Positions 35,801-42,933 of a DNA stretch of 64,000 bases are shown here, piece after piece (the first letter of the stretch is position 1; every line of letters starts with the position of its first letter). Below the pieces are notes generated by a model. The model saw only the letters and a program-made list of their open reading frames with translations. It had not been told where the DNA came from and ran no database searches. The position numbers and the translations under genes are program-made. The stretch is taken from NCBI RefSeq assembly GCF_029222705.1, contig NZ_JARGZF010000001.1, positions 244,437-308,436 of the forward strand. The letters are read 5' to 3'. This DNA is from Knoellia sp. p5-6-4. GTDB taxonomy: Bacteria > Actinomycetota > Actinomycetes > Actinomycetales > Dermatophilaceae.

Positions 35801-36845
35801 CCGACTGGGGGTTGGTGCCCGGCTCGATGGCCAGGGCGGACGGCTCGGGCAGGTGGACGGCGCCGATGCCGAGGTCGCGGCGGGCGTCCTGGGCGCACTC
35901 CAGCGCGAGCGCCAGGGTGCGTGCGACGAGCGCGTCGGCCCGGGCGGTGTCGCCGGAGGTCACCTGCCGGGCGACGGCGTGCATGGCAGGGGTGCTGGCC
36001 AGGTGGGCGGCGTCGGTGACGCGGTCGAGGTGGCGGGTCTCGAGGAGGACGAGCCGCCGGGCCGCGTCGAGCACGTCGACCACGGCGCTCTCCCCCGGGT
36101 CGACGTGCCGGACCGCCGCGGTCAGCACCGCGGGCACGCCGCTCTCATCGGCCAGCCCCAGCAGGCGGGCGGCGTGCCCGCGCGAGGCGGGCGTGCCCTC
36201 GGGACCGCCGTGGCAGACCACCTCGATCGCCAGCGCGTCGGCCGGCAGGAGCCGCTGCCAGACGGCCAGCAGTGCCCGGGCCCGGTCGGGGCGCCGGGCG
36301 AGCAGCGCCCGACCGACGTCGGAGTCCGGCCCGAGCAGCACCACCAGCGGGCTGGGCTCGTCTCCGTGCACCACGCTCACGCTGCGCGCGGCGATGGTGC
36401 CCGGGGTCGTGACCGGCTGGCCGCGCTCGCCGCGCAGGTGGGTGTCCGTGACCAGCCGGCACAGGGAGGCCCAGCCCACGCCGGCGGGCACCCCGGCGCC
36501 GCGTCCTCGGGCGAGCACCGTGACCCGCGGGTGGCGCGGGTCACGGACGGCGCCGCCGCGCACCGGGGTGCGCTGCTTCACCTGCTCACCGGCGCGTTCC
36601 GTGCCGTCGCCGAGGGGCTGCGGCTCGGGCTCGACGGCGAGGTCGACACCGAGGACCGGCGCGATGCCGGCGGCCGTGGCTGACTGGACGAACCGGACCG
36701 CTCCGTAGAGGCCGTCGCGGTCGGTCAGGCCCAGAACGGGCTGGCCGTGATGGGCTGCGCGCTCCACCAGCGCCGCCGGGGTGGATGTACCGTAGCGCAT
36801 CGAGAACCCTGAGGCGACGTGCAGGTGGGCGAAGTCACCGTTCAC
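32898..36845 (-). CDS. dnaE2: Error-prone DNA polymerase III alpha (DnaE2)
   Basis: The 1315-residue C-family polymerase. PHP domain at the N-terminus (FAHLHVASGFSMRYG and LTDRDGLYGAVRF), polymerase catalytic residues in LPDIDIDVESARRTEV, and GCFQIESPGQREL with the helical fingers. An OB-fold near the end (VWVAGVKVATQT) precedes the conserved DnaE2 C-terminus SPPRKLWHSSPGSSGH. It is longer than the usual 1050-1150 residues owing to low-complexity insertions near residues 60-110 and 1020-1100. The GTG start overlaps the HEPN stop by 4 bases (GTGA). SOS-induced damage-tolerant, mutagenic synthesis is the expected role. Confidence 0.93.
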   Translation of the reverse strand: MNGDFAHLHVASGFSMRYGTSTPAALVERAAHHGQPVLGLTDRDGLYGAVRFVQSATAAGIAPVLGVDLAVEPEPQPLGDGTERAGEQVKQRTPVRGGAVRDPRHPRVTVLARGRGAGVPAGVGWASLCRLVTDTHLRGERGQPVTTPGTIAARSVSVVHGDEPSPLVVLLGPDSDVGRALLARRPDRARALLAVWQRLLPADALAIEVVCHGGPEGTPASRGHAARLLGLADESGVPAVLTAAVRHVDPGESAVVDVLDAARRLVLLETRHLDRVTDAAHLASTPAMHAVARQVTSGDTARADALVARTLALALECAQDARRDLGIGAVHLPEPSALAIEPGTNPQSVLEERCRAAVSTRYPDVGERDRHAIESRLTDELKVVAELGYPTYFLTVAAVVDLIKEMGVRVAARGSGAGSLVNYLLGISGVDPIRYDLLMERFCSPLRAELPDIDIDVESARRTEVYERILERFGGDRVTCVSMMDTYKVRHAVRDVGAALGLPPQEVDEIAKAFPHIRARDARSAIAELPELRSRGLGSPRLRLLFDLVERLDGLPRHIALHPCGVVLSNSGLLDRTPVEASWLGFPMSQFDKDDVETLGLLKLDVLGIRMQSAMAHAVQEVARVDGVEVDLDDQAQVPLDDEATFRLVRTAHTLGCFQIESPGQRELIGKFGPERFEDLVIDISLFRPGPVKSDMITPFLEARHGWKPVEYLHPTLVPALEETAGVVVFHEQVLKIVAETTGVSLAQADEVRRAMGSPRGQQEVESWWRPAATARGYAPADVDRIWEVLKSFASFGFCKAHAAAFALPTYHSAWLKTHHPAAFLSGVLTHDPGMYPKRLILDDARSLGIAVLGLDVNASTGEYRVEKVDPWEEPPPRIRPALSAGTPDLECSREAPAHPDLPDGRAYGIRLSLSDVKGISEAEVARIVAGQPYFSLADFWNRARVSRPVAERLVLAGGFDSLYGMASSTGGLGRRGRVTRRDLLLHVSELDRWSRSVASSSRRVSPRNGRKSGATYADGPGQDGIPSLDVGGADVRGRAAAQSQAALPVAAAAEQPTQLALDLGDSPELTAGTGLPEMTGPERVRAELDILGLDASAHIVGFYEPMLRALGVTRSRDLLGARSRSTVWVAGVKVATQTPPVRSGRRVVFLTLDDSTGPVDATFFEDVQGPYAEVVFHSWMLLVRGVVRRTGARGVSIRATGAWELSRLWDAWAVGGLDAVLTAIDDDEATARAQFQAHEAAAAGQDGSEGQQGRPRGRRVLVHASGFRQSPYADTRPAGSDVQGSRRLATGAVVPEDLSPPRKLWHSSPGSSGH

Positions 36846-37366
36846 GCCCACGCCGTCGGGACGAGCACGTCGTGGTGCACCGGGCTCACGGGCAGGCCGA
36901 GGTTGCGGCAGACCAGTCCGATGAAGGTCTCGGCCTGCCGGAGCAGGTCGTCGGCCTCCCGGGCGCTGACCGCGAGCCGCGCAGGACGCTCGGGGTGTTC
37001 GGGCCGCTCGGGCCGCTCGGGTCGCTCGGGCCGCTCGGGCCGCTCGGGTCGTGCGGTGGCGACCGCGAAGAACTCGGCCCACTCGGTCAGCTCAGGCGCT
37101 GCCGCGGGCACCAGCTCCCAGAGGCTCTGCGGCCCGCCCGGACGGGACCCCCTGGCCCGGGCTGACACCAGCGCCGCCGCAGCCCGCATGGCCCCCAGCC
37201 GGGACTGGCGGTAGCGCTCGGTGACGTCACGGGTGTGGCAGGCCTGCAGCAGGTCGGCCCGGGCGCGCTCGACCAGCTCGAGCGTGGTGGCGGCCGTTGC
37301 CCGGGGCGGGGGCGTGGCAGGTGACGGGGGCGTGGCCGGCGACGGGGACCGGGCGGACAGGCTCAT
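36842..37366 (-). CDS. SAV_6107-family HEPN domain protein
   Basis: This 174-residue helical protein (starting MSLSARSPSPATPPSP) has a HEPN-like core: LVERARADLLQACHTRDVTERYRQSRLGAMRAAAAL split over residues about 30-65, and a C-terminal LLRQAETFIGLVCRNLGL. An Arg-Pro-Glu repeat at about residues 105-125 varies in copy number. The family is found beside dnaE2 in many Actinobacteria; HEPN domains are often RNases or nucleotide-binding, but the activity here is unknown. ATG 37366 is 16 bases after DUF6504; the stop overlaps dnaE2. No ImuA'/ImuB genes are present. Confidence 0.82.
   Translation of the reverse strand: MSLSARSPSPATPPSPATPPPRATAATTLELVERARADLLQACHTRDVTERYRQSRLGAMRAAAALVSARARGSRPGGPQSLWELVPAAAPELTEWAEFFAVATARPERPERPERPERPERPEHPERPARLAVSAREADDLLRQAETFIGLVCRNLGLPVSPVHHDVLVPTAWA
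36987..37049. repeat. Seven-copy 9-bp tandem repeat (CGCTCGGGN)
   Basis: Seven 9-base units of the form CGCTCGGGC/T/G are arrayed head to tail; the second unit is diverged (TGTTCGGGC). They encode an Arg-Pro-Glu repeat (with one His) within the HEPN protein gene. Unit length is a multiple of three, so copy changes keep frame. Confidence 0.85.
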
Positions 37367-37382
37367 CGTGGTCACCGCCCTC

Positions 37383-37793
37383 TCAGTCCGCGACCCGCAG
37401 GAGGCGCCACTGCTGCGAGCAGGCACCGGACCCGGGGTCGATGCCGAGGTCGTAGACCCCGGTGCCGGCCATCCGGCCCGCGCTCGCCTCGACGCGCCAC
37501 ACCTGCCGCTCCCGGGCGTCCCCGAGGACGTCGGCGCCGACGTGAGGGCCGGGGGTGCCGGTGTCAGGGCCGGAGCCGACCGTCGCGACCGCAGCGGGGA
37601 CGCGTCGCTCGTCGAGCGCGTCGCGCCACCACGGACGGCGCTCCTTCCAGTGGTCGAGCACCTGGCGGACGACGTAGAGCCGCCCACGCCAGACGAAGGC
37701 GTCGGGAACCGCCCCGGATCCGGTGGCACCACCCGGAACGGCCTGCTCGGTCGTGGCCCGGACCTCGATGGGCTCTTCGTATCGGCGCACCAC
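37383..37793 (-). CDS. DUF6504 family protein
   Basis: This 136-residue protein starts at GTG 37793 (VVRRYEEPIEV), with AAGGAG 6 bases upstream. A frame open to ATG 37964 has weaker third-position GC and is judged leader RNA. Core motif: DAFVWRGRLYVVRQVLDHW then RRPWWR, and RQVWRVEASAG, diagnostic of DUF6504. Members lie next to dnaE2 or Y-family polymerase genes in many Actinobacteria; their role is unknown. It is the first gene of the LexA-controlled operon, about 175 bases from the SOS box. Confidence 0.82.
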   Translation of the reverse strand: MVRRYEEPIEVRATTEQAVPGGATGSGAVPDAFVWRGRLYVVRQVLDHWKERRPWWRDALDERRVPAAVATVGSGPDTGTPGPHVGADVLGDARERQVWRVEASAGRMAGTGVYDLGIDPGSGACSQQWRLLRVAD

Positions 37794-37829
37794 GGCAGAC
37801 TCCTTCCAGGGTTCAGGGGATGTGGGGCC

Positions 37830-37873
37830 CTGGCCCTGCGAGGGCGGGGTCGAGGCGCCTGTCGCAGGGCCAG
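37830..37873 (-). promoter_or_regulatory. Stem-loop in the SOS operon leader
   Basis: CTGGCCCTGCGA at 37830-37841 pairs perfectly with TCGCAGGGCCAG at 37862-37873 across a 20-base loop. It lies in the 5' leader between the SOS promoter and the DUF6504 ribosome site, 24 bases before that site. It may be a leader structure that tunes translation or a chance repeat. Confidence 0.5.
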
Positions 37874-37965
37874 AGCCGTACCGGCCCGGTGTCAGACCCG
37901 AGGCGGACGATGGGAGTCCGGGAGAGGACACCACTGCCGCGGGGGCGTACGCCGGATCCGGCATG

Positions 37966-37983
37966 TTCGAACAAGTGTTCGAA
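37966..37983. promoter_or_regulatory. LexA (SOS) box
   Basis: TTCGAACAAGTGTTCGAA holds the exact actinobacterial SOS core TCGAAC-N4-GTTCGA, with symmetry continuing one base on each side. It overlaps the predicted start region of the leftward DUF6504-HEPN-dnaE2 promoter and lies 79 bases before the divergent YbaK gene. LexA would repress at least the leftward unit. Confidence 0.9.
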
Positions 37984-37990
37984 TAAAACG

Positions 37991-38021
37991 AATGTACACC
38001 CTTCCTCCGACAGCGCGTCAA
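37991..38021 (-). promoter_or_regulatory. Promoter of the SOS cassette
   Basis: On the reverse strand TTGACG (38016-38021) and TACATT (37991-37996) form a promoter with a 19-base spacer; TGTACA at 17 bases is an alternative -10. The LexA box begins about 8 bases after the -10, covering the likely transcript start. Promoter activity is inferred from sequence. Confidence 0.55.
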
Positions 38022-38061
38022 GAGCAGCGCCGGGGCCGGTGATCACCACTACGCTCACGCC

Positions 38062-38592
38062 ATGACTGAGGGGAGGGTTACGCCGCAGGAGAGCTCGAAG
38101 GAGAGCCCGCTGGAGCACCCTGCCGTCCAAAGGGTGCTCGCGGCCTTGGCAGTCCACCAGGTCCATCCACAGGTGGTCGTCCTCCCCGACGCGGTGCGCA
38201 CCGCCACAACCGCTGCCGCGGCCCTCGGCGTCACCCCCGCGGAGATCGCGAACTCACTCGTGTTCCGTGCCCACGACCCAGACGGTTCCATCACCCCCCT
38301 GCTCGTGCTCACCTCCGGCGCCCACCGTGTCGATGTGGCAAAGGTCGCCGACCTCACCGGCATCACCTACATCGACCGCGCCGACGCCGAATTCGTCCGC
38401 AACGCCACCGGCTTCTCGATCGGCGGCGTGGCGCCGGTGGGGCACCCAGTCACAGTGCGCACCCTGGTCGACGTCTCGCTCAGCCGTCACCGCCATGTTT
38501 GGGCGGCCGCTGGCCACACGCACACCGTCTTTCGCACCACCTACGAGGAGTTGCTGCGCGTCACCGGCGGCCATGCCATCGAGGTGGCCTGA
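38062..38592 (+). CDS. YbaK/EbsC-type aminoacyl-tRNA deacylase
   Basis: This 176-residue protein has the YbaK fold: an N-terminal helix (EHPAVQRVLAALAVH), AAALGVTPAEIANSLVFRA, VLTSGAHRVDVAKVADL with the catalytic Lys, and a C-terminal GGVAPVGHPVTVRTLVDVSL. Family members hydrolyse mischarged aminoacyl-tRNAs in trans, for example Cys-tRNA-Pro. The exact specificity is unknown. There is no ribosome site at ATG 38062, and a TACGCT lies about 7 bases before it, so the message may be leaderless. It is divergent from the SOS cassette. Confidence 0.85.
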   Translation: MTEGRVTPQESSKESPLEHPAVQRVLAALAVHQVHPQVVVLPDAVRTATTAAAALGVTPAEIANSLVFRAHDPDGSITPLLVLTSGAHRVDVAKVADLTGITYIDRADAEFVRNATGFSIGGVAPVGHPVTVRTLVDVSLSRHRHVWAAAGHTHTVFRTTYEELLRVTGGHAIEVA

Positions 38593-38618
38593 CTTCCCTG
38601 ATCAGACTGCGCTGCCGC

Positions 38619-39281
38619 TCACGCGCGAGGACCAGACGACGCAGGCCTCCGGTCGGACAGTGGTTCGCGCGGGCTGTCGATGAGCTTGACCACCCGAGCC
38701 GGTACGCCAGCCACGACTGCGTTGGCGGGAACGTCCTTGTTGACCAGCGCTCCTGCTGCCACGATCGCCCCCCTTCCAACGGTGACTCCACCGAGGATGG
38801 TCGCACCGGCACCGATCCAGCACCCGTCCTCGATCCGGATCTCAGGCCACCTGTTCCGTCCGGCACGACGTTCCGGGCCGCCGATGTCGTGGGTGTCGGT
38901 GATCAGGCGGACGAAGGGACCGAGGAAGACCCGGTTGCCGATCGTGGTCCCACGACGTGCGTAGAGGTCGCGGTTGATGAAGCAGTCGTCACCGATCGTC
39001 AGTGGACCGTTCATCTCGGCGTTGCGGTACAGCCGAACCGAGTTCCCGATGCGGATCTCGCGACCTTCGGACGCGTACATTGCCACGTTGCCCTGGATGG
39101 AGCAGCCCGTCCCGACGATGACATTCGGGTTGTCCTGCCAGCGAGGCTTCACCAGGGGCTGCACCTGCTTCTTCAGGGCCAGCAGCTCCCTCTCCAGTCG
39201 CGCCACTTTGCTGCGCCTCGCATACCGCCGGTCGAGCTGCGCACTGGCCACCTTCTTGACGAGCCTCTTCACGGCGCGCAC
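38619..39281 (-). CDS. Hexapeptide-repeat acyltransferase
   Basis: A 220-residue left-handed beta-helix acyltransferase. The hexapeptide rungs run from IVGTGCSIQGNVAMYAS to VTVGRGAIVAAGALVNKD, followed by NAVVAGVPARVVK. The DTHDIGGPERR segment matches the catalytic-His loop of the Maa/CatB-type acetyltransferases. The basic N-terminal helix (VKRLVKKVASAQ) may aid trimer packing or membrane contact. GTG 39281 is taken as start; GTG 39272, with AGGG 8 bases upstream, is a good alternative. Sugar or polysaccharide acetylation is a guess. Codon usage is slightly less GC-rich than its neighbours. Confidence 0.85.
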   Translation of the reverse strand: MRAVKRLVKKVASAQLDRRYARRSKVARLERELLALKKQVQPLVKPRWQDNPNVIVGTGCSIQGNVAMYASEGREIRIGNSVRLYRNAEMNGPLTIGDDCFINRDLYARRGTTIGNRVFLGPFVRLITDTHDIGGPERRAGRNRWPEIRIEDGCWIGAGATILGGVTVGRGAIVAAGALVNKDVPANAVVAGVPARVVKLIDSPREPLSDRRPASSGPRA

Positions 39282-39326
39282 CCTACTCGCCGCCTGGTGT
39301 CTGCACCCAAACCGTCCACACAGACT

Positions 39327-39356
39327 GCGTGGTCGGGGCAGCCGCCCCGACCACGC
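39327..39356 (-). terminator. Hairpin terminator after the VOC gene
   Basis: Thirteen-base arms GCGTGGTCGGGGC and GCCCCGACCACGC flank a 4-base loop (39340-39343). It lies 25 bases beyond the VOC stop and before the acyltransferase start, so the two genes are likely separate transcripts. Confidence 0.8.
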
Positions 39357-39380
39357 GACAAACGGCTCTTCTCAGGCGGG

Positions 39381-39764
39381 TCAGAACCCCTGGTGGATGC
39401 AGAGGACGTTGCCGTCCGGGTCGAGGAACCAGGCAGCCTTGTCGCCGTCCATCTCGGCGATGTGGTTGACCGTCTTCAGGCCCGGCAGGTCGTAGTCCTC
39501 GAAGGTCACGCCTCGGGCCTCCAGCTCGGCCATCTCCTTCTCGACGTCGCCGACCTCCCAGCTCACGGCTGTGCTCTTCGACTGGCTTCCGGCCTCACGG
39601 GGAAGCAGCACGAGCGAGTCGCCGTGGGCGAGGCCGAACCGCAGCTCCCCCATGCTGTTCGCCCCCTCGAAGGGCAGGCCGAGCCGGTCTGCGTAGAACT
39701 CCTTTGCGCGATCGGTGTCCGTGACAGGGAGCATCGTCGCGATCGTGCTCGTGGTGAGGGACAT
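39381..39764 (-). CDS. VOC (glyoxalase-like) family protein
   Basis: A 127-residue vicinal-oxygen-chelate fold protein. Two beta-alpha-beta-beta-beta modules are recognisable: TIATMLPVTDTDRAKEFYADRLGLPFEG with SMGELRFGLAHGDSLVLLP, then STAVSWEVGDVEKEMAELEARGV and KAAWFLDPDGNVLCIHQ. A putative metal-ligand set (Glu and His) can be drawn, but the enzyme activity is unknown; such proteins include dioxygenases and resistance proteins. ATG 39764 has AAGGAGGTG 7 bases upstream, so the longer upstream frame is not used. Confidence 0.86.
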   Translation of the reverse strand: MSLTTSTIATMLPVTDTDRAKEFYADRLGLPFEGANSMGELRFGLAHGDSLVLLPREAGSQSKSTAVSWEVGDVEKEMAELEARGVTFEDYDLPGLKTVNHIAEMDGDKAAWFLDPDGNVLCIHQGF

Positions 39765-39860
39765 GGGTGAGCACCTCCTTCGACGTCTTCCAGCGTGCGC
39801 CTGTCCCGCCACGCGGCACCATCCACCACAGTGACTAGCCCCCGCGGCAGAATGGGGCGC

Positions 39861-40661
39861 ATGACGACGCCCCGACCGGTCGAGTGCTGGCTCACGGACA
39901 TGGACGGCGTGCTCGTCCACGAGGAGCGCGCCATCCCCGGCGCGAGCGACTTCATCGCGGCGCTGGTCACCTCAGGGCGCCGCTTCCTGGTGCTGACCAA
40001 CAACTCCATCTTCACCCCGCGCGACCTGCGGGCCCGGCTGCGCGCCGGCGGGATCGACGTGCCCGAGGAGTCGATCTGGACCTCCGCGCTCGCCACCGCC
40101 CAGTTCCTCGACGACCAGCGCCCCGGGGGCTCGGCCTACGTCGTCGGCGAGGCGGGTCTGACCACCGCGCTGCACGACATCGGCTACACGATGACCGAGC
40201 GCGACCCCGACTACGTGGTGCTCGGCGAGACGCGCACCTACTCGTTCGAGGCCATCACCAAGGCCATCAGGCTCATCGAGAACGGCGCGCGGTTCATCGC
40301 CACCAACCCCGATCCCTCGGGGCCGTCACCGGCGGGCACCCTGCCGGCCACCGGGTCGGTCGCCGCGCTCATCACCACCGCCACCGGGTCGCAGCCCTAC
40401 TTCATCGGCAAGCCGAACCCGCTGATGATGCGCAGCGCCCTCAACCGCCTCGACGCCCACTCCGAGTCGACCGTGATGATCGGCGACCGCATGGACACCG
40501 ACATCATCAGCGGCCTCGAGGCCGGCCTGCGCACCGTGCTGGTGCTCACCGGCTCGACCCGGCCCGACCAGGTGCACCGCTTCCCCTACCAGCCGACCCG
40601 GGTGCTCGAGTCGATCGCCGACGTGGTCCCGCTCGTGGAGCAGCTCCAGCCCGTGCCCTGA
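39861..40661 (+). CDS. HAD-IIA (NagD-like) phosphatase
   Basis: A 266-residue haloacid-dehalogenase phosphatase of the NagD/p-nitrophenylphosphatase branch. Motif I is [13 protein letters not shown], motif [12 protein letters not shown], motif [16 protein letters not shown] and [20 protein letters not shown]. The cap domain between residues about 85 and 180 is type C2. Likely substrates are small phosphates or nucleoside monophosphates; not determinable here. ATG 39861 is preceded by in-frame ATG 39852; no strong ribosome site is present for either, so leaderless initiation is possible. Confidence 0.88.
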   Translation: MTTPRPVECWLTDMDGVLVHEERAIPGASDFIAALVTSGRRFLVLTNNSIFTPRDLRARLRAGGIDVPEESIWTSALATAQFLDDQRPGGSAYVVGEAGLTTALHDIGYTMTERDPDYVVLGETRTYSFEAITKAIRLIENGARFIATNPDPSGPSPAGTLPATGSVAALITTATGSQPYFIGKPNPLMMRSALNRLDAHSESTVMIGDRMDTDIISGLEAGLRTVLVLTGSTRPDQVHRFPYQPTRVLESIADVVPLVEQLQPVP

Positions 40662-40669
40662 GCCGTATG

Positions 40670-40694
40670 CCGCGTGCGCGCCTTCAGCACGCGG
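40670..40694. terminator. Hairpin between convergent HAD and metF genes
   Basis: CCGCGTGC (40670-40677) pairs with GCACGCGG (40687-40694) over a 9-base loop, between the convergent HAD phosphatase and metF stops. It begins inside a GTATGCCG copy of the recurring word. A bidirectional terminator is likely. Confidence 0.7.
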
Positions 40695-40709
40695 GCGCCC
40701 TCGGCGACG

Positions 40710-41648
40710 TCAGCCGGTGGTCTCGACGCCTGCCACCGGGAGGCTGAGGTTGCCATAGACCTCGAGGGTGGCGGTGGACCGGTTCATGGTGATGAAGTGC
40801 AGGCCGGGCGCCCCCTCGGCCAACATCCGCCCCGCGAGCTCGGTGGCGATCTGCACGCCGACCTCGCGGATCGCCGCCGGGTCGTCGGCCACCGCCTCGA
40901 GCCGTGCGACTACGGCGGGCGGCAGCGGGGTGCCCATCAGCTCGGACATGCGCGCGATCTGCTTGAAGCTCGTCACCGGCATCAGGCCCGGCGTGATCGG
41001 CAGGTCGCAGCGGGCGGCGACCGCGTCGCGCAGCCGCAGGTAGGAGTCGGCGTCGAAGACCATCTGGGTCACCGCGAAGGAGGCCCCGGCAGCACGCTTG
41101 CGCACCAGCACCTCGACGTCGTGGGCGAGGTCGGGCGACTCCGGGTGCACGTCGGGGAACGCGGCGACGCCGACGGTGAAGTCGCCGAGCCCGCGCACCA
41201 GGGCGACGAGGTCCTCGGCGTGGTCCAGACCCTCCGGGTGCGCCACCCACCTTCCCCGCACGTTGCCGGGCGGGTCGCCGCGCAGCGCCAGGATGTTGCG
41301 GACGCCCGCGGCGGCATACTGCCCGACCACCTGGCGCAGCTGGGCGACCGAGGCGTTGACGCAGGTCAGGTGCGCCAGCGGGGTGAGCGTCGTCTCGCGG
41401 GCGATCCGATCGGTGACCCGCACCGTGCGGTCCTGGGTCGTGCCGCCCGCGCCGTAGGTCACCGAGACGAAGTCGGGCCGCACACGCTCGAGGCGACGGA
41501 TGGCCTCCCACAGCACGGCCTCGGCCGCGTCGTCCTTGGGCGGGAAGAACTCGAAGCTGATCGACGGCCCCCGCGCGGCGAGCATGCGCGGGATCGACCG
41601 GGTGATGTTCTCCGGTCGACGCAGCCGGGAGGGCTGTCCGAGTGCCAT
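40710..41648 (-). CDS. metF: Methylenetetrahydrofolate reductase
   Basis: Reduces 5,10-methylene-THF to 5-methyl-THF for methionine synthesis. The 312-residue TIM-barrel flavoprotein shows FEFFPPKDDAAEAVLW (catalytic Glu), VSVTYGAGGTTQDRT, NILALRGDPPG and the SFAVTQMVFDADSYLRL strand. The PGLMPVTSFKQI segment is FAD-adjacent. ATG 41648. It stands alone on its strand and is divergent from the prenyl synthase; no other methionine gene is near. Confidence 0.92.
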   Translation of the reverse strand: MALGQPSRLRRPENITRSIPRMLAARGPSISFEFFPPKDDAAEAVLWEAIRRLERVRPDFVSVTYGAGGTTQDRTVRVTDRIARETTLTPLAHLTCVNASVAQLRQVVGQYAAAGVRNILALRGDPPGNVRGRWVAHPEGLDHAEDLVALVRGLGDFTVGVAAFPDVHPESPDLAHDVEVLVRKRAAGASFAVTQMVFDADSYLRLRDAVAARCDLPITPGLMPVTSFKQIARMSELMGTPLPPAVVARLEAVADDPAAIREVGVQIATELAGRMLAEGAPGLHFITMNRSTATLEVYGNLSLPVAGVETTG

Positions 41649-41759
41649 GCGGCGAGAGTAGTTCAGCAGCCCTCACGTTAGGCTCGGGGCTACACATCCT
41701 GAGACCGCCGGCCGCAGCGACGACAGACGTGGCAGGCCCACCGCCGCCTAGGAGGCGCA

Positions 41760-42845
41760 GTGCGCAACCCGCTCGATGCCGCCGACCTGCGCTCCCGCGT
41801 GCAGGAGTGCGTCGACGCCGAGCTGGCCACGCAGGCAGCGGTCCTGGCCGAGGTCGGGCCCGACACCCAGGACCTGCTCGCAGCGGTGCGCTCCCTCCTC
41901 GCCGGCGGCAAGCGCCTGCGGGCGGCCTTCCTCTACTGGGGCTACCGCGCCGCCGGGCAGCCCGACTCCCCCGCCCTGGTCCGCCTCGCGACCGCGATGG
42001 AGTTCTTCCAGGCCGCCGCGCTCATCCACGACGACGTCATGGACGACAGCGACACCCGACGCGGCCTGCCCGCCGCCCACCGCGCGCTGGCCGCGCGGCA
42101 CAGCGACGAGCACTGGTCCGGCGACGCCGACCGGTTCGGGGTGGCGGGCGCCATCCTGGCCGGGAACCTCTGCCTGAACTGGACCGAGGAGCTGTTCGCC
42201 ACCTCCGGCCTGCCTGCCGAGCACCTGGCCCGGGGCCGGTCCGTCTTCGACCGCATGCGCACCCAGCTCATGGGCGGGCAGTTCCTCGACGTCGTCGAGT
42301 CGGTCCGCTCGTGGGAGGGCCTGAGCACGGCCGAGCGCATCGAGCGGGCGAGCCGCGTGATCCGCTACAAGAGCGCGAAGTACACGATCGAGCACCCGCT
42401 GCTCATCGGCGCCACCGCGGGCGGCGCCGGCGAGGCCGACCTCGCGGCGCTGTCGCGCTACGGCCTCGACCTCGGCCACGCCTTCCAGCTGCGCGACGAC
42501 CTGCTCGGCGTCTTCGGCGACCCGGCCGCCACGGGCAAGCCCGCCGGCGACGACCTGCGCGAGGGCAAGCGCACCGTGCTCATCGCCCACACCCTCGAGG
42601 GGGCCGACGCACACGGCCGCGCGGTAGTCGAGGCGGGGCTCGGCCGACCCGACCTCGACGCCGCAGGGGTGGAGGCGATGCGCAGGGTCATCGTCGACTC
42701 CGGGGCCGTCGACGCCGTGGAGGCGGAGATCGCCGGGCTCGCCGACGCGGCCCGGCTCGCACTGAAGTCCACCTCCGGCCTCGCCGACGAGCCCCTCGAC
42801 GTGCTCGACGCCCTCATCGACTTCTCCACGGCCCGCTCGGCCTGA
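41760..42845 (+). CDS. Polyprenyl (geranylgeranyl-type) diphosphate synthase
   Basis: A 361-residue trans-prenyltransferase. First Asp-rich motif LIHDDVMDDSDTRRG and second motif QLRDDLLGVFGD are intact, with GGKRLRAAFLYW for diphosphate binding. In Mycobacterium the equivalent position (idsA2, Rv2173) lies next to Rv2175c and pknL, which supports orthology and a geranylgeranyl or longer product. Chain length cannot be read with confidence from sequence by eye. GTG 41760 has AGGAGG 4 bases upstream. Confidence 0.9.
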   Translation: MRNPLDAADLRSRVQECVDAELATQAAVLAEVGPDTQDLLAAVRSLLAGGKRLRAAFLYWGYRAAGQPDSPALVRLATAMEFFQAAALIHDDVMDDSDTRRGLPAAHRALAARHSDEHWSGDADRFGVAGAILAGNLCLNWTEELFATSGLPAEHLARGRSVFDRMRTQLMGGQFLDVVESVRSWEGLSTAERIERASRVIRYKSAKYTIEHPLLIGATAGGAGEADLAALSRYGLDLGHAFQLRDDLLGVFGDPAATGKPAGDDLREGKRTVLIAHTLEGADAHGRAVVEAGLGRPDLDAAGVEAMRRVIVDSGAVDAVEAEIAGLADAARLALKSTSGLADEPLDVLDALIDFSTARSA

Positions 42846-42897
42846 GACCACCCCCGCTCGCCCCGCGCAGGGGGACGGCGCACAGGTGCGCGGCGGT

Positions 42898-42923
42898 CGG
42901 TGTGCCGGCCGGCCGGCACACCG
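42898..42923. terminator. 26-base perfect palindrome between convergent genes
   Basis: CGGTGTGCCGGCC and its complement abut directly, giving a 26-base perfect palindrome, or an 11-base-pair hairpin with a GGCC loop. It lies between the prenyl synthase stop and the Rv2175c-homologue stop. Bidirectional terminator is the likely role. Confidence 0.8.
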
Positions 42924-42933
42924 GGCCCTCACC

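Noticed and set aside
36987-37049. Short repeats as a CRISPR array
   Set aside because: Nine-base units with no spacers lie inside a reading frame and encode an Arg-Pro-Glu repeat; no cas gene is present.
37794-37964. N-terminal extension of DUF6504 from ATG 37964
   Set aside because: Third-position GC is clearly lower there, the SOS box abuts that ATG leaving no room for a ribosome site, and a good ribosome site precedes GTG 37793.
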